A stretch of 64,000 nucleotides of DNA. Origin: Chloroflexota bacterium (GTDB taxonomy: Bacteria > Chloroflexota > Dehalococcoidia > Tepidiformales > Tepidiformaceae). The position numbers and the translations under genes are program-made. This document shows, piece after piece, positions 32,467 through 41,729 of this stretch (its first letter is position 1; every line of letters begins with the position of its first letter). The notes beneath the pieces were generated by a model. That model ran no database searches. It was not told where the DNA came from and saw nothing but the letters and a program-made list of their open reading frames with translations. The stretch covers positions 186,001 to 250,000 of the forward strand of contig JAPPBY010000033.1 of NCBI GenBank assembly GCA_026702615.1. The letters run 5' to 3'.

Positions 32467-34521
32467 GTGATCGTGGCGCAGCTCGCGATTCCGCTCGCAG
32501 CGGTGGTGGCGGTCGTCTTCGCCACCTGGTTCGCCCTCGACATCCTCCTGCGGACGCGCCCCGGCGAGGGCGTGTCCGCGGCTGCGGAGCGCACCCGAGA
32601 ACTGGGCGGCTCATACATCTGGCGGTTCGTCGTCCTCAGCGTGACGCTGGGGCTGGCTGGCGGCGCAGGGGTCGGCGCGGCGGTGGGGGCGTATCGCGAC
32701 GGCGTCGAGTCGGGCGCAGTCGCGGGGCTGGCGGTGCTGGCAGGGGCGCTGGGGGCGGCAGCGACGGCGGCGGCAGGACTGGCGCTGGGTCAGCGCGCGA
32801 GCGAACGGGCGGCGACGGCCGCGGACCGGACGCTGCGCCAGGCGCTCGCGATCGTGTTGTGGGCAGGCACGGCGCCGGCACTGGCGGGCGGGGCGCTGGC
32901 GGTGGCGGGGGTCGCGGGGCTCTACGGCATCGCGACGCGCTTCGCGGACATCGCGAGCGGCGAGGCGGCGTTCCTCGTGCTCGGGGCAGGGGCCGGGGCG
33001 GCACTGACGTCGCTGGCAGCGCGGCTGCTCGCGGCGAGCGACGACCCTGACGAAGACGAAGGGCCTGAGTCGGAGACCGTCGAAGCGGCGGGGAGCGCGG
33101 CAGGCGGTGCGGACGTGGTGGCGCTGATGGCGGCGGGCGGCGGGGCCGGGCTCGTGCTGGGGGCGCCGATGGCGCAACTCGGCGATGACCTGGTCTGGAT
33201 CGTGACGCCACTGGTGGTGATGGCGCTGGGGGTGGCCGCAGCGACCATCGCGGGGATCACGCTCCCGTTCTGGACGCGGGCGATGCGGAACGCGGGGCGG
33301 TCGGTGGTGGCGGGGTACGCGATCACGGCGGTCGTGGGCGGGGCGCTGGCGTTCCTCGCGCCGGTTGCGATGCTGGAGGAGGGGCGGTGGTGGTTCGCGG
33401 GCGCCGGACTCCTGGGAGCGGGGTTGAGCGCGCTGCTGTTCGTGACGGGGCGGGCGATCATCGGAGACGGGTCGGGCTACCGGGGGACGGGAGCGGCCTT
33501 CACGCTGCTGACGGGAGTCGGTCTGGTGGCGGCGTTCATCTTCGGGTGGCAGGTCGAGATCGAGGGAGTCAGCTCGACGGCGACGGCGCTGTACGGGGTG
33601 GCGATGGCGGCGGCGGGGGCGCTCGCGCTGGCCCCGGCGGCGGTCGCGATCCGCGCGTTCGGGACGGGGGCGGCGAACGCGGTCGCGCTGGCGGAGCGCG
33701 CCCGCGAGGCCGTAGAGCCGGCCGAGGGTGAGGACGAGGGGCCGGCGGTCATGCCGCTCGGACCGCTGAGGGCGACGGCGCAGCGAGCGCTGGCGCCGGC
33801 GTGGTGCCACGGCATCGGCTGGACAGCGCTCGTGGGGGCGGTCCTGGCAGGGGCGCTGCTGCTGGCCGTGCGAGCGGAGATCGGGAACGTGGCCGCGAGC
33901 GACGTGCCCCGCTACGTGCAGATCGCGGCGGAGCTCGGGGTCGTGCCCGACTTCGAGGACATCGAGGCGCAGGCGGCCTACGACCTGGCCTCCTACCGCG
34001 ACCTGCTCGACCGGCACGACATTCACGCGGCGGACGCGCCGCAGCTCATGCTCGCGGGGGAAGCGGAGACGCGACGCCTGCTCGAGCTGCGCGCGGAACA
34101 AGGGCGGCTGGACGCGGGCACCAAGGCCATCGCGGGCGGACCCCTGCCATTCCCCTCGCTCCCGCCGCTGCGGCTCGACCGCCTGGTGGGAGTAGGAGCG
34201 CTGGTGGCGCTGACTGGATTGCTGGCCGCGATCGGGCTGGCGGCGGCAGGGCGGCGGGCGGCGGCGGCTCGCGCGCTGGGGGCCGTGCTCGCGGCGGCGG
34301 CGGTTCCGCTGGCGGGAGCGCTGATCGTGAGGGCGGCCGTCGGGGGGAACGCGGGCTGGGAGATGGCGGCGGGGGCGGCCCTGGCAGGGCTGGTCGCGGG
34401 GCTGGCGCTGGTGGCGAGGGGAGGCGGCAAGCAGGGGGTCGCGGCGGAGACGGGGCTCTCTCTGGCGGTGTGGCTGGCGGCGGCGGGAGCGGCGATCGCG
34501 CCCGCGCTGGTGGCCGCCTAG
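32467..34521 (+). CDS. Polytopic membrane protein, probable catalytically inactive pyrophosphatase paralogue
   Basis: A 684-residue, Ala/Gly-rich membrane protein with roughly 14-16 helices and nearly the length of the pyrophosphatase upstream. Several stretches align in order with it: ALGQRASERAATAADRTLRQ against AVRANVRTAAKAQEGLNPAL, GGADVVALMAAGGG (about 213) against GADLFESYVGS, LRATAQRALAPAWCHGIG against QLGNTTAATGKGFAIG, and ALGAVLAAAAVPLAGALIV against EMIIPGLLAVAVPIFVGAV. The pyrophosphate- and metal-binding loops are missing or replaced by an acidic linker (DDPDEDEGPESE). It may be an accessory or regulatory subunit. GTG start after AGAGGAGG, probably the same operon. Confidence 0.72.
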   Translation: MIVAQLAIPLAAVVAVVFATWFALDILLRTRPGEGVSAAAERTRELGGSYIWRFVVLSVTLGLAGGAGVGAAVGAYRDGVESGAVAGLAVLAGALGAAATAAAGLALGQRASERAATAADRTLRQALAIVLWAGTAPALAGGALAVAGVAGLYGIATRFADIASGEAAFLVLGAGAGAALTSLAARLLAASDDPDEDEGPESETVEAAGSAAGGADVVALMAAGGGAGLVLGAPMAQLGDDLVWIVTPLVVMALGVAAATIAGITLPFWTRAMRNAGRSVVAGYAITAVVGGALAFLAPVAMLEEGRWWFAGAGLLGAGLSALLFVTGRAIIGDGSGYRGTGAAFTLLTGVGLVAAFIFGWQVEIEGVSSTATALYGVAMAAAGALALAPAAVAIRAFGTGAANAVALAERAREAVEPAEGEDEGPAVMPLGPLRATAQRALAPAWCHGIGWTALVGAVLAGALLLAVRAEIGNVAASDVPRYVQIAAELGVVPDFEDIEAQAAYDLASYRDLLDRHDIHAADAPQLMLAGEAETRRLLELRAEQGRLDAGTKAIAGGPLPFPSLPPLRLDRLVGVGALVALTGLLAAIGLAAAGRRAAAARALGAVLAAAAVPLAGALIVRAAVGGNAGWEMAAGAALAGLVAGLALVARGGGKQGVAAETGLSLAVWLAAAGAAIAPALVAA

Positions 34522-34604
34522 CCATATCGGAGGGGAATACGGCCCTCCCGACGACGAATATCGACGAATTTCGGGATTTATTTGTGATTTCCTTCCCAAA
34601 GTCC

Positions 34605-34634
34605 TTGACAGGCCGATCTCGGGGCTGCTAGCTT
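34605..34634 (+). promoter_or_regulatory. Promoter of the c-di-AMP riboswitch transcript
   Basis: A consensus -35 TTGACA at 34605-34610 and, 18 bases on, a weak -10 TAGCTT at 34629-34634. The surrounding 34522-34604 stretch is AT-richer than the average here and holds no gene. The riboswitch starts just downstream. Confidence 0.6.
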
Positions 34635-34640
34635 CGAGGG

Positions 34641-34800
34641 GCTCCGCAAGGAGCGTGCGCTCGGTGAAAACCGAAACCTGCAGAGTGCGCCACAGTGGCG
34701 CAGCGGGGGAACCACCATCAGGGGTGAATGGGACCTCTCCAGTCCCTAGGGCAACCTTCCGCCCGAACCCGTCAGCTAACCCCGTATGCACTTGGAAGGC
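34641..34800 (+). ncRNA. Cyclic di-AMP riboswitch (ydaO/yuaA class)
   Basis: The leader carries the conserved blocks of the ydaO-type aptamer in order: GGTGAAAACCGAAACC, GCGGGGGAACCACC, AGGGGTGAATGGGACC, and CCGAACCCGTCAGCTAACCC. These surround the two pseudo-symmetric c-di-AMP sites. A perfect seven-pair hairpin (34804-34820, GCGAGCA/TGCTCGC) follows and could be part of the expression platform, though it has no U-tract. The controlled gene is the small zinc-ribbon protein at 34869. This class normally turns expression off when c-di-AMP is high. Confidence 0.92.
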
Positions 34801-34868
34801 CTGGCGAGCAGGCTGCTCGCTTCGAGGCCGAGAAGATCTTGCCTCACGGAACCCAGGAGAAGTTCCCC

Positions 34869-35087
34869 ATGCCTGCCTTGCAAGAGGCCCCACCCAAGAC
34901 GTGCCCGAAGTGCAGCGGCTCCATCATCGTGGAGCGCGACTGGCACGGCACCTACGGCAGCTGCATCATGTGCGGCTACGTGCACGAAGTGCTGACGCGC
35001 CCGCCGATCGATCTCGCTGCCGAGGAAGCGGCTCTGCCGCAGCGCCAGCGCCGGCGCCAGCCGTCGCACGGCAAGCTGCGCCTGTAG
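34869..35087 (+). CDS. Small zinc-ribbon protein under c-di-AMP riboswitch control
   Basis: A 72-residue protein with two CxxC knuckles, CPKC near residue 12 and CIMC near residue 32, separated by VERDWHGTYGS, forming one zinc ribbon. The C-terminal 35 residues are basic (PQRQRRRQPSHGKLRL) and may bind nucleic acid or an acidic partner. ATG 34869 has AGGAG 11 bases upstream. Its message begins with the riboswitch and ends at a strong terminator, so it is the sole target. The function is unknown; control by c-di-AMP hints at cell-wall, K+ or osmotic homeostasis, or at a translation or transcription factor for it. Confidence 0.85.
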   Translation: MPALQEAPPKTCPKCSGSIIVERDWHGTYGSCIMCGYVHEVLTRPPIDLAAEEAALPQRQRRRQPSHGKLRL

Positions 35088-35115
35088 CCGCTCGCCTCAC
35101 GTTCTGGACCTGAAG

Positions 35116-35138
35116 CCCCCGCCTGTGCGGGGGTTTCT
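35116..35138 (+). terminator. Rho-independent terminator after the zinc-ribbon gene
   Basis: Stem CCCCCGC (35116-35122), loop CTGT, stem GCGGGGG (35127-35133), then TTTCTC. It ends the riboswitch transcript. Confidence 0.9.
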
Positions 35139-35244
35139 CATTGCCCGTCCTCGGTCGTGGCCGGCGACGGGTATTTTCCTGCCTCCAGGAGGGTCCGCAT
35201 GGGACCGTCGGGACGGATTCCCCTATCCTCACAGGGACACCGGC

Positions 35245-35634
35245 ATGACTGACGAGCAAGACAGCGGACTGGACGGAGCGCGCGCGGAAGCGGAGCGGCG
35301 GGGCGTGGGCGGCTACGGCCGCCACGTCTTCATCTGCACGGGTCCGGACTGCGTCACACCCGAGGAAGGCATGGCTGCCTGGACGCGGCTCAAGAGCGGA
35401 GTGGGCGAGCTGAACAAGCGCGAGGGGGCCACGCCCATTTACCGGACGAAGGTCGGATGCCTGCGTATCTGCGAGAGCGGCCCTACGGCGGTGGTGTACC
35501 CGGAGGGGCGGTGGTACGGGGGGATGCAGCGGGAGGCGCTGGACCGGGTGATCGCGGAGGACCTTGGAGAGGGGCAGGCGGTGGAGGACTACCTGATCGG
35601 CGAGAACCCGCTCTCGACCCAGGGCGAGGGCTAG
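35245..35634 (+). CDS. Thioredoxin-like [2Fe-2S] ferredoxin family protein
   Basis: A 129-residue protein with the cysteine pattern of the (2Fe-2S) ferredoxin of thioredoxin fold: HVFICTGPDC, then VGCLRICESGPTAVVYPEG. The four cysteines (two in CTGPDC, two in CLRIC) would hold a [2Fe-2S] cluster. The C-terminus PEGRWYGGMQREALDRVI is typical. A possible electron carrier for the Rieske and P450 enzymes downstream, though this is only contextual. Its TAG stop shares the tetranucleotide CTAG with the stop of the convergent acyl-CoA ligase gene. Confidence 0.88.
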   Translation: MTDEQDSGLDGARAEAERRGVGGYGRHVFICTGPDCVTPEEGMAAWTRLKSGVGELNKREGATPIYRTKVGCLRICESGPTAVVYPEGRWYGGMQREALDRVIAEDLGEGQAVEDYLIGENPLSTQGEG

Positions 35635-37202
35635 TTGACGCCCCGCTCGTAGCCCTCCCACCAGGGAGCGCGCAGGTTCGTCTTGAGGATCTTGCCGGCG
35701 CCCGACTTGGGCAGCGGCGTGTCGTGGAACTCGATGCTCTTGGGGGACTTGTAGCCGGCGATGAGCGTGTGGCAGTGCTCGATGAGGTCAGCCTCACTCG
35801 CACTGACGCCTTCGCGCAGGACCACGGCGGCGTGGACGGCCTCGCCCCAGCGATCGTCGGGGATTCCGAAGACGGCGGCTTCGAGGACGGCGGGGTGCTC
35901 GTAGAGCGCCCCCTCGGTCTCGGTCGTGTACACGTTCTCGCCGCCGCTCACGATCATGTCCTTGGAGCGGTCGACGATGTAGATGAAGCCCTGCTCGTCG
36001 ATACGGGCGACGTCGCCGGTGTGCATCCAGCCGTCGCGGAGGACGGCCTCGGTCTCCTCGGGACGGTTCCAGTAGCCGAGCATGACGTTGGGACCGCGGG
36101 CAACGATCTCGCCGGTGCCGCCGGCGGGGACGGGCACGTCGTTGTCGTCGACGACGAGGACGGCGACGCCCTGGACCTGGCGCCCACAGGAGGCGAGGCG
36201 GTCGATGCCCTCGGGGGTGTCGTAGTCGAGCCACTCGAGGCGCTGGGCGCAGAGCAGCGGGGCGGTCTCGGTCATGCCGTAGGCCTGGGCGAGGATGGGT
36301 CCGAATATCTCGCGGGCGGCGAGGATGCGGTCGGTGGGCATGGGGGAGGCCCCGAAGAGGAGGGCCCGCAGCGAGGAGAGGTCGTAGTCGCCCACGGTCG
36401 GGTGGTTCACGACAAAGTTGATCATGGTCGGCACGAGGATGGTCGCGGTGACGCGCGCCTCCTGGACGACGGCGAGGAAGGCGTCGGGCGCGAAGCCGGG
36501 GATGAAGGCGTGGGCGCCGCCGGCGGCGGTGACGGAGTAGCAGGCCCAGGCGTCGGCCAGGTGGAACATGGGGGCGGCGTGGAGCCACACGTCGGGCTCC
36601 TCGAAGGCAAAGGTCATCTGGATGTGCTGGGAGTTGGAGACGACGTTGCGCTGGGAGAGCATGACCCCCTTGGGGAGGCCGGTAGTGCCGCCGGTGTAGC
36701 AGAGGTTGATCATGTCGTCCTCGTGCCAGTCGCGGGCGGCGGCGGCGAGCGGTTCGTTCCCGGCGACGAGATCCTCGTAGGCGTGCATCCCCTCGCCGGC
36801 GCTGTCGGCGAGGACGACGACCTGCTCAAGCTTCGGGAGGCGGTCGCGGAACGAGGCGAGGAGATCGAGGTACTCGGGTCCGACGAGCAGGGCGCGCAGC
36901 TCTCCGTCGTTGATGATGAACTCAAGCTCGGGGCCGGAGAGGCGGATGTTCAGGGGCGCGAGGGTCGTGCCCGCGTAGTGGGCGGCGAAATACGTCTCGA
37001 AGTAGCGGTGGGAGTTGTTGGCGAGGATGCCGATGTGGTCCCCGGGCTCGACGCCGAGCGAAAGGATGCCCGCGGCCAGCGAGCGGATGCGCTCGCTGGT
37101 CTCGGCGTAGGTCCGGCGCACGTCACCATCGATGACGGCGGGGCGGTCGCCGTAGAGGAGGACGCTGCGTTCGAGGATGTCGCCGACGAGCCACTGGCCC
37201 AT
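35631..37202 (-). CDS. Acyl-CoA synthetase / AMP-dependent ligase
   Basis: A 523-residue ANL-superfamily enzyme that activates a carboxylic acid to its CoA thioester via an acyl-adenylate. The P-loop-like motif INLCYTGGTTGLPKGVMLSQ sits near residue 165, QAYGMTETAPL near 300, and the hinge region DEQGFIYIVDRSKDMIVSGG near 400. The C-terminal catalytic Lys lies in LPKSGAGKILKTNLR. The substrate may be a medium/long-chain or cyclic acid. The ATG follows the thiolase stop by one base (TGACATG), so the genes are translationally coupled for activation and thiolysis. Confidence 0.95.
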   Translation of the reverse strand: MGQWLVGDILERSVLLYGDRPAVIDGDVRRTYAETSERIRSLAAGILSLGVEPGDHIGILANNSHRYFETYFAAHYAGTTLAPLNIRLSGPELEFIINDGELRALLVGPEYLDLLASFRDRLPKLEQVVVLADSAGEGMHAYEDLVAGNEPLAAAARDWHEDDMINLCYTGGTTGLPKGVMLSQRNVVSNSQHIQMTFAFEEPDVWLHAAPMFHLADAWACYSVTAAGGAHAFIPGFAPDAFLAVVQEARVTATILVPTMINFVVNHPTVGDYDLSSLRALLFGASPMPTDRILAAREIFGPILAQAYGMTETAPLLCAQRLEWLDYDTPEGIDRLASCGRQVQGVAVLVVDDNDVPVPAGGTGEIVARGPNVMLGYWNRPEETEAVLRDGWMHTGDVARIDEQGFIYIVDRSKDMIVSGGENVYTTETEGALYEHPAVLEAAVFGIPDDRWGEAVHAAVVLREGVSASEADLIEHCHTLIAGYKSPKSIEFHDTPLPKSGAGKILKTNLRAPWWEGYERGVN

Positions 37203-37203
37203 G

Positions 37204-38388
37204 TCAGGCGACCTCGAACAGACCCGCGGCGCCCATGCCGCCTCCGACGCACATGGTGATGACCGCGTAGCGAGCGCCGCGGCGCTTCCCCTCCATGAGG
37301 GCGTGGCCGACCATGCGCGTGCCGCTCATGCCGTAGGGGTGGCCGATGGAGATGGCGCCGCCGTTCACGTTGAGGTTCTCGTCGGGGATGCCGAGCTGGT
37401 CGCGACAGTAGACGACCTGGCAGGCGAAGGCTTCGTTCAGCTCCCAGAGGTCGATGTCGTCCATGGAGAGGCCAGTGCGCTCGAGCAGCTTGGGCACAGC
37501 GTAGATGGGCCCGATGCCCATCTCGTCGGGCTCGCAACCGGCGACGGCCATGCCGCGGTAGTAGCCGAGCGGCTGGAGGCCGCGCTTCTCGGCGGCGGAC
37601 GCCTCCATGAGGGCGCAGGCGGCGAAGCCGTCGGAGAGTTGGCTGGCGTTGCCGGCGGTGATGTACCCGTCCTCGCCCATGACGGGCGGGAGCTTGGCGA
37701 GACCCTCGGCGTTGGTCGAGGGGCGGTTGCACTCGTCCATGTCGATGGTGACGTCCTGTTTGCTCGTCTCGCCGCTCTCGCGGTCGACGACGATCTTGGT
37801 GACGCTGCTGGGGACGATCTCGTCGGCGAAGAGGCCGGCGTCCTGGGCGGCGGCGGTGCGGCGCTGGCTCTGGAGGGAGTACTCGTCCTGGGCCTCGCGG
37901 GAGATGTCGTAGCGCTTCGAGACGACCTCGGCGGTCGTGATCATGGGCATGTACATGTCGGGGGTGGCCTCGAGGACGTTGGGGTCCTGGGCGCGGAAGG
38001 AGTTCTGGTTCTTGTTCTGGACGAGGCTGATGGACTCGATGCCACCGGCAATCACGGTCTCCATGCCGTCGATCATGATCTGCTTGGCGGCGGCGGAGAC
38101 GGCCATGAGCCCGGAGGAGCACTGGCGGTCGATGGACTGGCCGGAGACGCTCACGGGGAGGCCGGCGGCCATGGCGACCTGGCGGCCTACGTTGAACCCC
38201 TGCGTTCCCTGCTGGAGCGCGGAGCCGACGATGACGTCATCGACCTCGGCCGGATCGATGCCGGCGCGGGCGACGACCGCCTCCATGGCGGGGGCGGCCA
38301 TGGTGGGGGCGGAGGTGTCGTTGAAGGCGCCGCGGTAGGCCTTGCCGATGGCGGTGCGGGCGGTGGAAACGATGACGGCTTCTCGCAT
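37204..38388 (-). CDS. Thiolase (acetyl-CoA acyltransferase)
   Basis: A 394-residue degradative-type thiolase that cleaves 3-ketoacyl-CoA with CoA. The nucleophile is Cys90 (SIDRQCSSG), the His350 is in GHPYGMSG, and the second Cys380 is in MCVGGGMG. The NEAFACQV motif is present. It lies first in the operon thiolase, then acyl-CoA ligase. The ATG follows GGAGGT. The length and motifs are standard; nothing is unusual apart from the Gln/Asn-rich VQNKNQNS insertion. Confidence 0.95.
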   Translation of the reverse strand: MREAVIVSTARTAIGKAYRGAFNDTSAPTMAAPAMEAVVARAGIDPAEVDDVIVGSALQQGTQGFNVGRQVAMAAGLPVSVSGQSIDRQCSSGLMAVSAAAKQIMIDGMETVIAGGIESISLVQNKNQNSFRAQDPNVLEATPDMYMPMITTAEVVSKRYDISREAQDEYSLQSQRRTAAAQDAGLFADEIVPSSVTKIVVDRESGETSKQDVTIDMDECNRPSTNAEGLAKLPPVMGEDGYITAGNASQLSDGFAACALMEASAAEKRGLQPLGYYRGMAVAGCEPDEMGIGPIYAVPKLLERTGLSMDDIDLWELNEAFACQVVYCRDQLGIPDENLNVNGGAISIGHPYGMSGTRMVGHALMEGKRRGARYAVITMCVGGGMGAAGLFEVA

Positions 38389-38442
38389 GGCGGTGGACCT
38401 CCGGCGGGCGGCCGTGGCGGGCTCGTCCGCAGCGAGGCGAGC

Positions 38443-38637
38443 CTACCAGAAGCCGGGGCGGTAGCGGACGCCGCGGTGCTCGTGGCCCCTGTCGCCCGCC
38501 TTCCGCAGGCGAACGAGGTGTTTGCGGCAGAGCTTGATGGTGTCGCGGCGCAGGTCGGAGGGGTCATCCGTCCACATGGAGACGGCGACCTCCTCCAGGG
38601 GAGGCTGGGTACAGAACTTGCAGCGCCGCAGGGGCAC
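38443..38637 (-). CDS. Small cysteine-containing protein, possible zinc-binding
   Basis: A 64-residue basic protein starting with GTG. An early CKFC pair and a later single Cys (IKLCRKHLVRLRK), with His residues in the tail, could form an incomplete zinc site. It is not recognised. It lies 22 bases downstream of the Rieske oxygenase gene on the same strand and may be co-transcribed with it. Confidence 0.6.
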   Translation of the reverse strand: MPLRRCKFCTQPPLEEVAVSMWTDDPSDLRRDTIKLCRKHLVRLRKAGDRGHEHRGVRYRPGFW

Positions 38638-38659
38638 GGGTGCGGGCTTGCCTCAGGCC

Positions 38660-40300
38660 CTACTCGCCATCGTCGTAGGCGACCCACTGGTCGTAGAGGT
38701 GGTGGAAGTGGCGGACCTTCCCCTCCTCGTAGGCGGCCAGGTAGATGTACGGGTCCTGCTTGGTCTTGAGGCCCTTCTGGACCTTGGGCAGGTTGTAGCT
38801 GTCCTGGTTGAGGACGCGGGCGAGGCCACCCATCTCGGGGGCCTCGGTCCAGTGCTCATCGGGCCCGAGCCAGTGTATCTGGGCGGCGGGGGGCTTCGGC
38901 TTGCCCTCGGGCCAGGGGGCGAGGTAGATGACCTCCATGATGCTCATGTCGGGGTTGTCGCCGTAGGGGCGGAAGCGGTAGACGATGCGGCTGAACGAGC
39001 CCCAGGGGTGGAAGTTGGGGAAGAGGTTGTTGTACTGCCCGTCGATGAGCTCGGCGTCGCAGTAGGTGTCGACGCGGTCGCCGATGGTCTCGCGCAGGGT
39101 CTCGCGCATCATGTCCGCCATCCGGTGGCGCGTCGCGAAGATCTCGTCGCGGTCGGGGTGGATGTTGCGGTGGGCGCTCGTGCGGGCGGCGACGGTGACG
39201 GCGCGGGACCAGTTGCCGAACGAGTCGTACTGGTGGTTGGCGCCATCGCCGCCGTAGATCATGAGCTGCGGGTGGGTGGCGATGATGTGGTAGCCCTCCA
39301 TGAAGGCTTCCTGGTTGGCCTTCCAGTTGGCTCGCACGATCTTCGCCACGTGCATCTGCTTGTACTTCTTCTCGTAGTCGTACTTCTCGTAGTGCTTGGG
39401 GAGATCGCCGAGGTAGTCCTCGAACGACTCGCTGTCGGGGTCGGGGTTGATGAAGACGAAGCCGCCCCAGGTGCCGATCTTCGCCTCACGCAGGTGGCTG
39501 GCGTCCTCGCGCACCTCGGGGAAGTCCCACTCCGAGGGGATCTCGCGGAGGGAGCCGTCGATCTCCCAGCACCAGCCGTGGAAGGGGCAGCGGAACTCGG
39601 TCGCCTTCTTGCCGTCGAACTCGCGCAACTGGCGGCCGCGGTGGAGGCAGGCGTTGTTGTAGGCCTTGAACTCGTTCTCGCCCGTGCGGACGACGATCCA
39701 GGAGAGGTGGGCGACGTCGTAGACGATGTAGTCGCCGACCTCGGGGATATCGTCGACGTGGCAGGCCATCTGCCAGACGCGCTTCCAGAGGCGCTCGACC
39801 TCGAGGTCGTGCCACTTCTTCTGCGTGTAGCGCTCGGTGGGAACCCTGCGGACTCCGCCTTCGAGGGAGTTCTCCATGCGCAGCGTCTCGGGGATGCGCT
39901 CGGGGTACTGGTCGCCGTCGAGGAGCTCCATGAAGGAGATGCCGGAGGAGCGGCGCCCGGCGGGGGTATCGCGGCCGGGGTCGCCGGTGTAGCGCGTGAA
40001 GGTGTCGTCGATTTCGCCGGCGAGGGCGGTGCCGCCGGTGTACTGGGCCTCGGCGGCGGCCGCGTCGCGATTGGCGAGCATGCGGGAGGAGCGGCGGGGG
40101 TCGTTCTCGACGAACTCGGGGGGCAGCTCGGGGCCGCCGACCCACTGGAGGAGGTGGGGGTCGGCGTACTTCAGGTCACCCTCGAGGTGGTGGCCGTCCC
40201 ACTGGAAGATGCCGTACTTCTTCGCCTTCTCGACGCGGACCCTGCCATCGCCGAGCTCGGTATAGGTGGCGCCGCTGAGGGGATGGACTTCGGACTTCAT
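38660..40300 (-). CDS. Rieske non-haem iron oxygenase, alpha subunit (large)
   Basis: A 546-residue ring-hydroxylating-type oxygenase. The Rieske cluster ligands are Cys218-x-His220 (NACLHRGRQL) and Cys238-x-x-His241 (FRCPFHGW). The mononuclear iron site lies in the NQEAFMEGYHIIATHPQL region at about 325-340. An extra N-terminal segment of about 130 residues, not seen in the other two Rieske proteins of the window, makes it longer than usual. It needs a reductase or ferredoxin, none adjacent. The ATG follows AGGAG, and the upstream gene is a P450 on the same strand, 30 bases away, so both likely attack the same substrate. Confidence 0.93.
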   Translation of the reverse strand: MKSEVHPLSGATYTELGDGRVRVEKAKKYGIFQWDGHHLEGDLKYADPHLLQWVGGPELPPEFVENDPRRSSRMLANRDAAAAEAQYTGGTALAGEIDDTFTRYTGDPGRDTPAGRRSSGISFMELLDGDQYPERIPETLRMENSLEGGVRRVPTERYTQKKWHDLEVERLWKRVWQMACHVDDIPEVGDYIVYDVAHLSWIVVRTGENEFKAYNNACLHRGRQLREFDGKKATEFRCPFHGWCWEIDGSLREIPSEWDFPEVREDASHLREAKIGTWGGFVFINPDPDSESFEDYLGDLPKHYEKYDYEKKYKQMHVAKIVRANWKANQEAFMEGYHIIATHPQLMIYGGDGANHQYDSFGNWSRAVTVAARTSAHRNIHPDRDEIFATRHRMADMMRETLRETIGDRVDTYCDAELIDGQYNNLFPNFHPWGSFSRIVYRFRPYGDNPDMSIMEVIYLAPWPEGKPKPPAAQIHWLGPDEHWTEAPEMGGLARVLNQDSYNLPKVQKGLKTKQDPYIYLAAYEEGKVRHFHHLYDQWVAYDDGE

Positions 40301-40330
40301 GAGTACTCCTGATGTGGTGCTGCGTCGCGC

Positions 40331-41656
40331 CTAGGCGACGTCGAACTGGACCCAGAGCTCGCGGGGGGCGCGGAAGCCGCCCTCGTTGATGTTGGGTCCG
40401 GTGATGCCCTCGTGGGTGGGGAACTTGGGACGGGGGTTCTTCATGGCCTCGCAGAGGCGCGTGCTCGCGATGATGGCCTCCTGGCGGGCCATGGCGTAGC
40501 CCATGCAGAAGTGCTGGCCCATGCCGAAGCCGAGGTGGCCGGCGCGGCCATCGGGGTAGCGTCCGGAGCGGAGTTCGCGGCCCATGTGCAGGTCGTCCCG
40601 GAAGACATCGTAGGTGTCCGGGTCCTTGAACACACGCTCATCGCGGTTCCCGGCCCCGAGCAGGAGGGAGACGGAGGCGCGCTCGGGGATGACCTCGCCG
40701 TACATCTCGATCTCGCAGGTCGTGCGCCGCCCCTGCCCGTGGACGACGGGGTCGTAGCGCATCATCTCGGTGAAGACGTTGGTCCAGAGGGAGTGGTCGC
40801 CCTGGACCTCCTCGAACTGGTCGGGGCGGGTGTAGAGCATGTGGTACCACATGTTGGCGATGGCCTTGTCGGTGGTGTCGCCGCCGGCGGCGAGGAGAAG
40901 GGCGACGAAGCCCTTGACCTCCTCGACGTTCATGCGCTTGCCCTGCAGCTCGGCGGTGACGATGCGGGAGACGAGGTCCTCGCCGGGATTCTTCATGCGC
41001 TCTTCGATGATCGGTTCGAGGTAGTCCCAGATCTCGTCGCGGGCGTGGATGCCGTCGACGTAGTACTGGCCGGAGCCCATGCCGGAGATGAGGCGCTGGT
41101 ACCAGCTGACGAAGGTGTCCTCGTCGTGGCGGGGGAGGCCAAGCATGTTGGAGATGACGCGCACGGGGAACTGGTTGGTGAACTGGCTTACCAGCTCGAC
41201 CTCGCCCGTGTCGGAGAAACCCTTCGCGATGTCGTCGGCGGCCTTCTGCGCGATCTTGTCGAGGAGTTCGCGGGCGATCATCTCGATGTAGGGGATGAAG
41301 GCCCCGAGGCGGTTGCCGACGAACTGGTCGGCGACGATGTTGCGCATCCAGCGGTGCCGCTGGCTGTTGCCGTACTCGAGGATGTTGGGGCCGAAGACGG
41401 AGCGCTCGCCGAACTTGTAGGGGCCTTCGGGGTTGTAGGTAGCGCGGTCGTAGTGCTCGTTGTCCTGGAAGACGCCGACGATGTCGTCGTAGCGGCTCAG
41501 CACCCAGCGTCCGTGGAACCCGTCGCGGAAGAGGGGGCGGTGGTCGCGCAGGCGCTTGTAGACGGGGAAGGGATCCTTGCGATATTCGGGAGAATCGAAC
41601 TCGCGCGGGTCGATCTCGGTCTTGAGGCGTTCAGCCGCCTTCTCTCCTGCCCTCAT
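40331..41656 (-). CDS. Cytochrome P450
   Basis: A 441-residue P450. The I-helix AAGGDTTD has Asp260-Thr261-Thr262, the ExxR motif is in TEMMRYDP, and the haem ligand is Cys384 in FGMGQHFCMG, all canonical. The N-terminus is soluble. It is similar in general form to bacterial CYP families that hydroxylate fatty, terpenoid or steroid acids. The gene lies upstream of the large Rieske oxygenase and downstream of a luciferase-like gene in a minus-strand run. The ATG follows GGGAG. Confidence 0.95.
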   Translation of the reverse strand: MRAGEKAAERLKTEIDPREFDSPEYRKDPFPVYKRLRDHRPLFRDGFHGRWVLSRYDDIVGVFQDNEHYDRATYNPEGPYKFGERSVFGPNILEYGNSQRHRWMRNIVADQFVGNRLGAFIPYIEMIARELLDKIAQKAADDIAKGFSDTGEVELVSQFTNQFPVRVISNMLGLPRHDEDTFVSWYQRLISGMGSGQYYVDGIHARDEIWDYLEPIIEERMKNPGEDLVSRIVTAELQGKRMNVEEVKGFVALLLAAGGDTTDKAIANMWYHMLYTRPDQFEEVQGDHSLWTNVFTEMMRYDPVVHGQGRRTTCEIEMYGEVIPERASVSLLLGAGNRDERVFKDPDTYDVFRDDLHMGRELRSGRYPDGRAGHLGFGMGQHFCMGYAMARQEAIIASTRLCEAMKNPRPKFPTHEGITGPNINEGGFRAPRELWVQFDVA

Positions 41657-41729
41657 GGTTCGGCTCCCGTTGAGCGCACGGCTCGCTGTGAGCGATCAGG
41701 ATACGCCTATGGGGAGGGGTGGCGGGCGT

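Noticed and set aside
34655-35113. Protein-coding frame through the riboswitch leader
   Set aside because: It runs through conserved c-di-AMP aptamer blocks and encodes low-complexity sequence; the RNA element and the zinc-ribbon gene explain the region.
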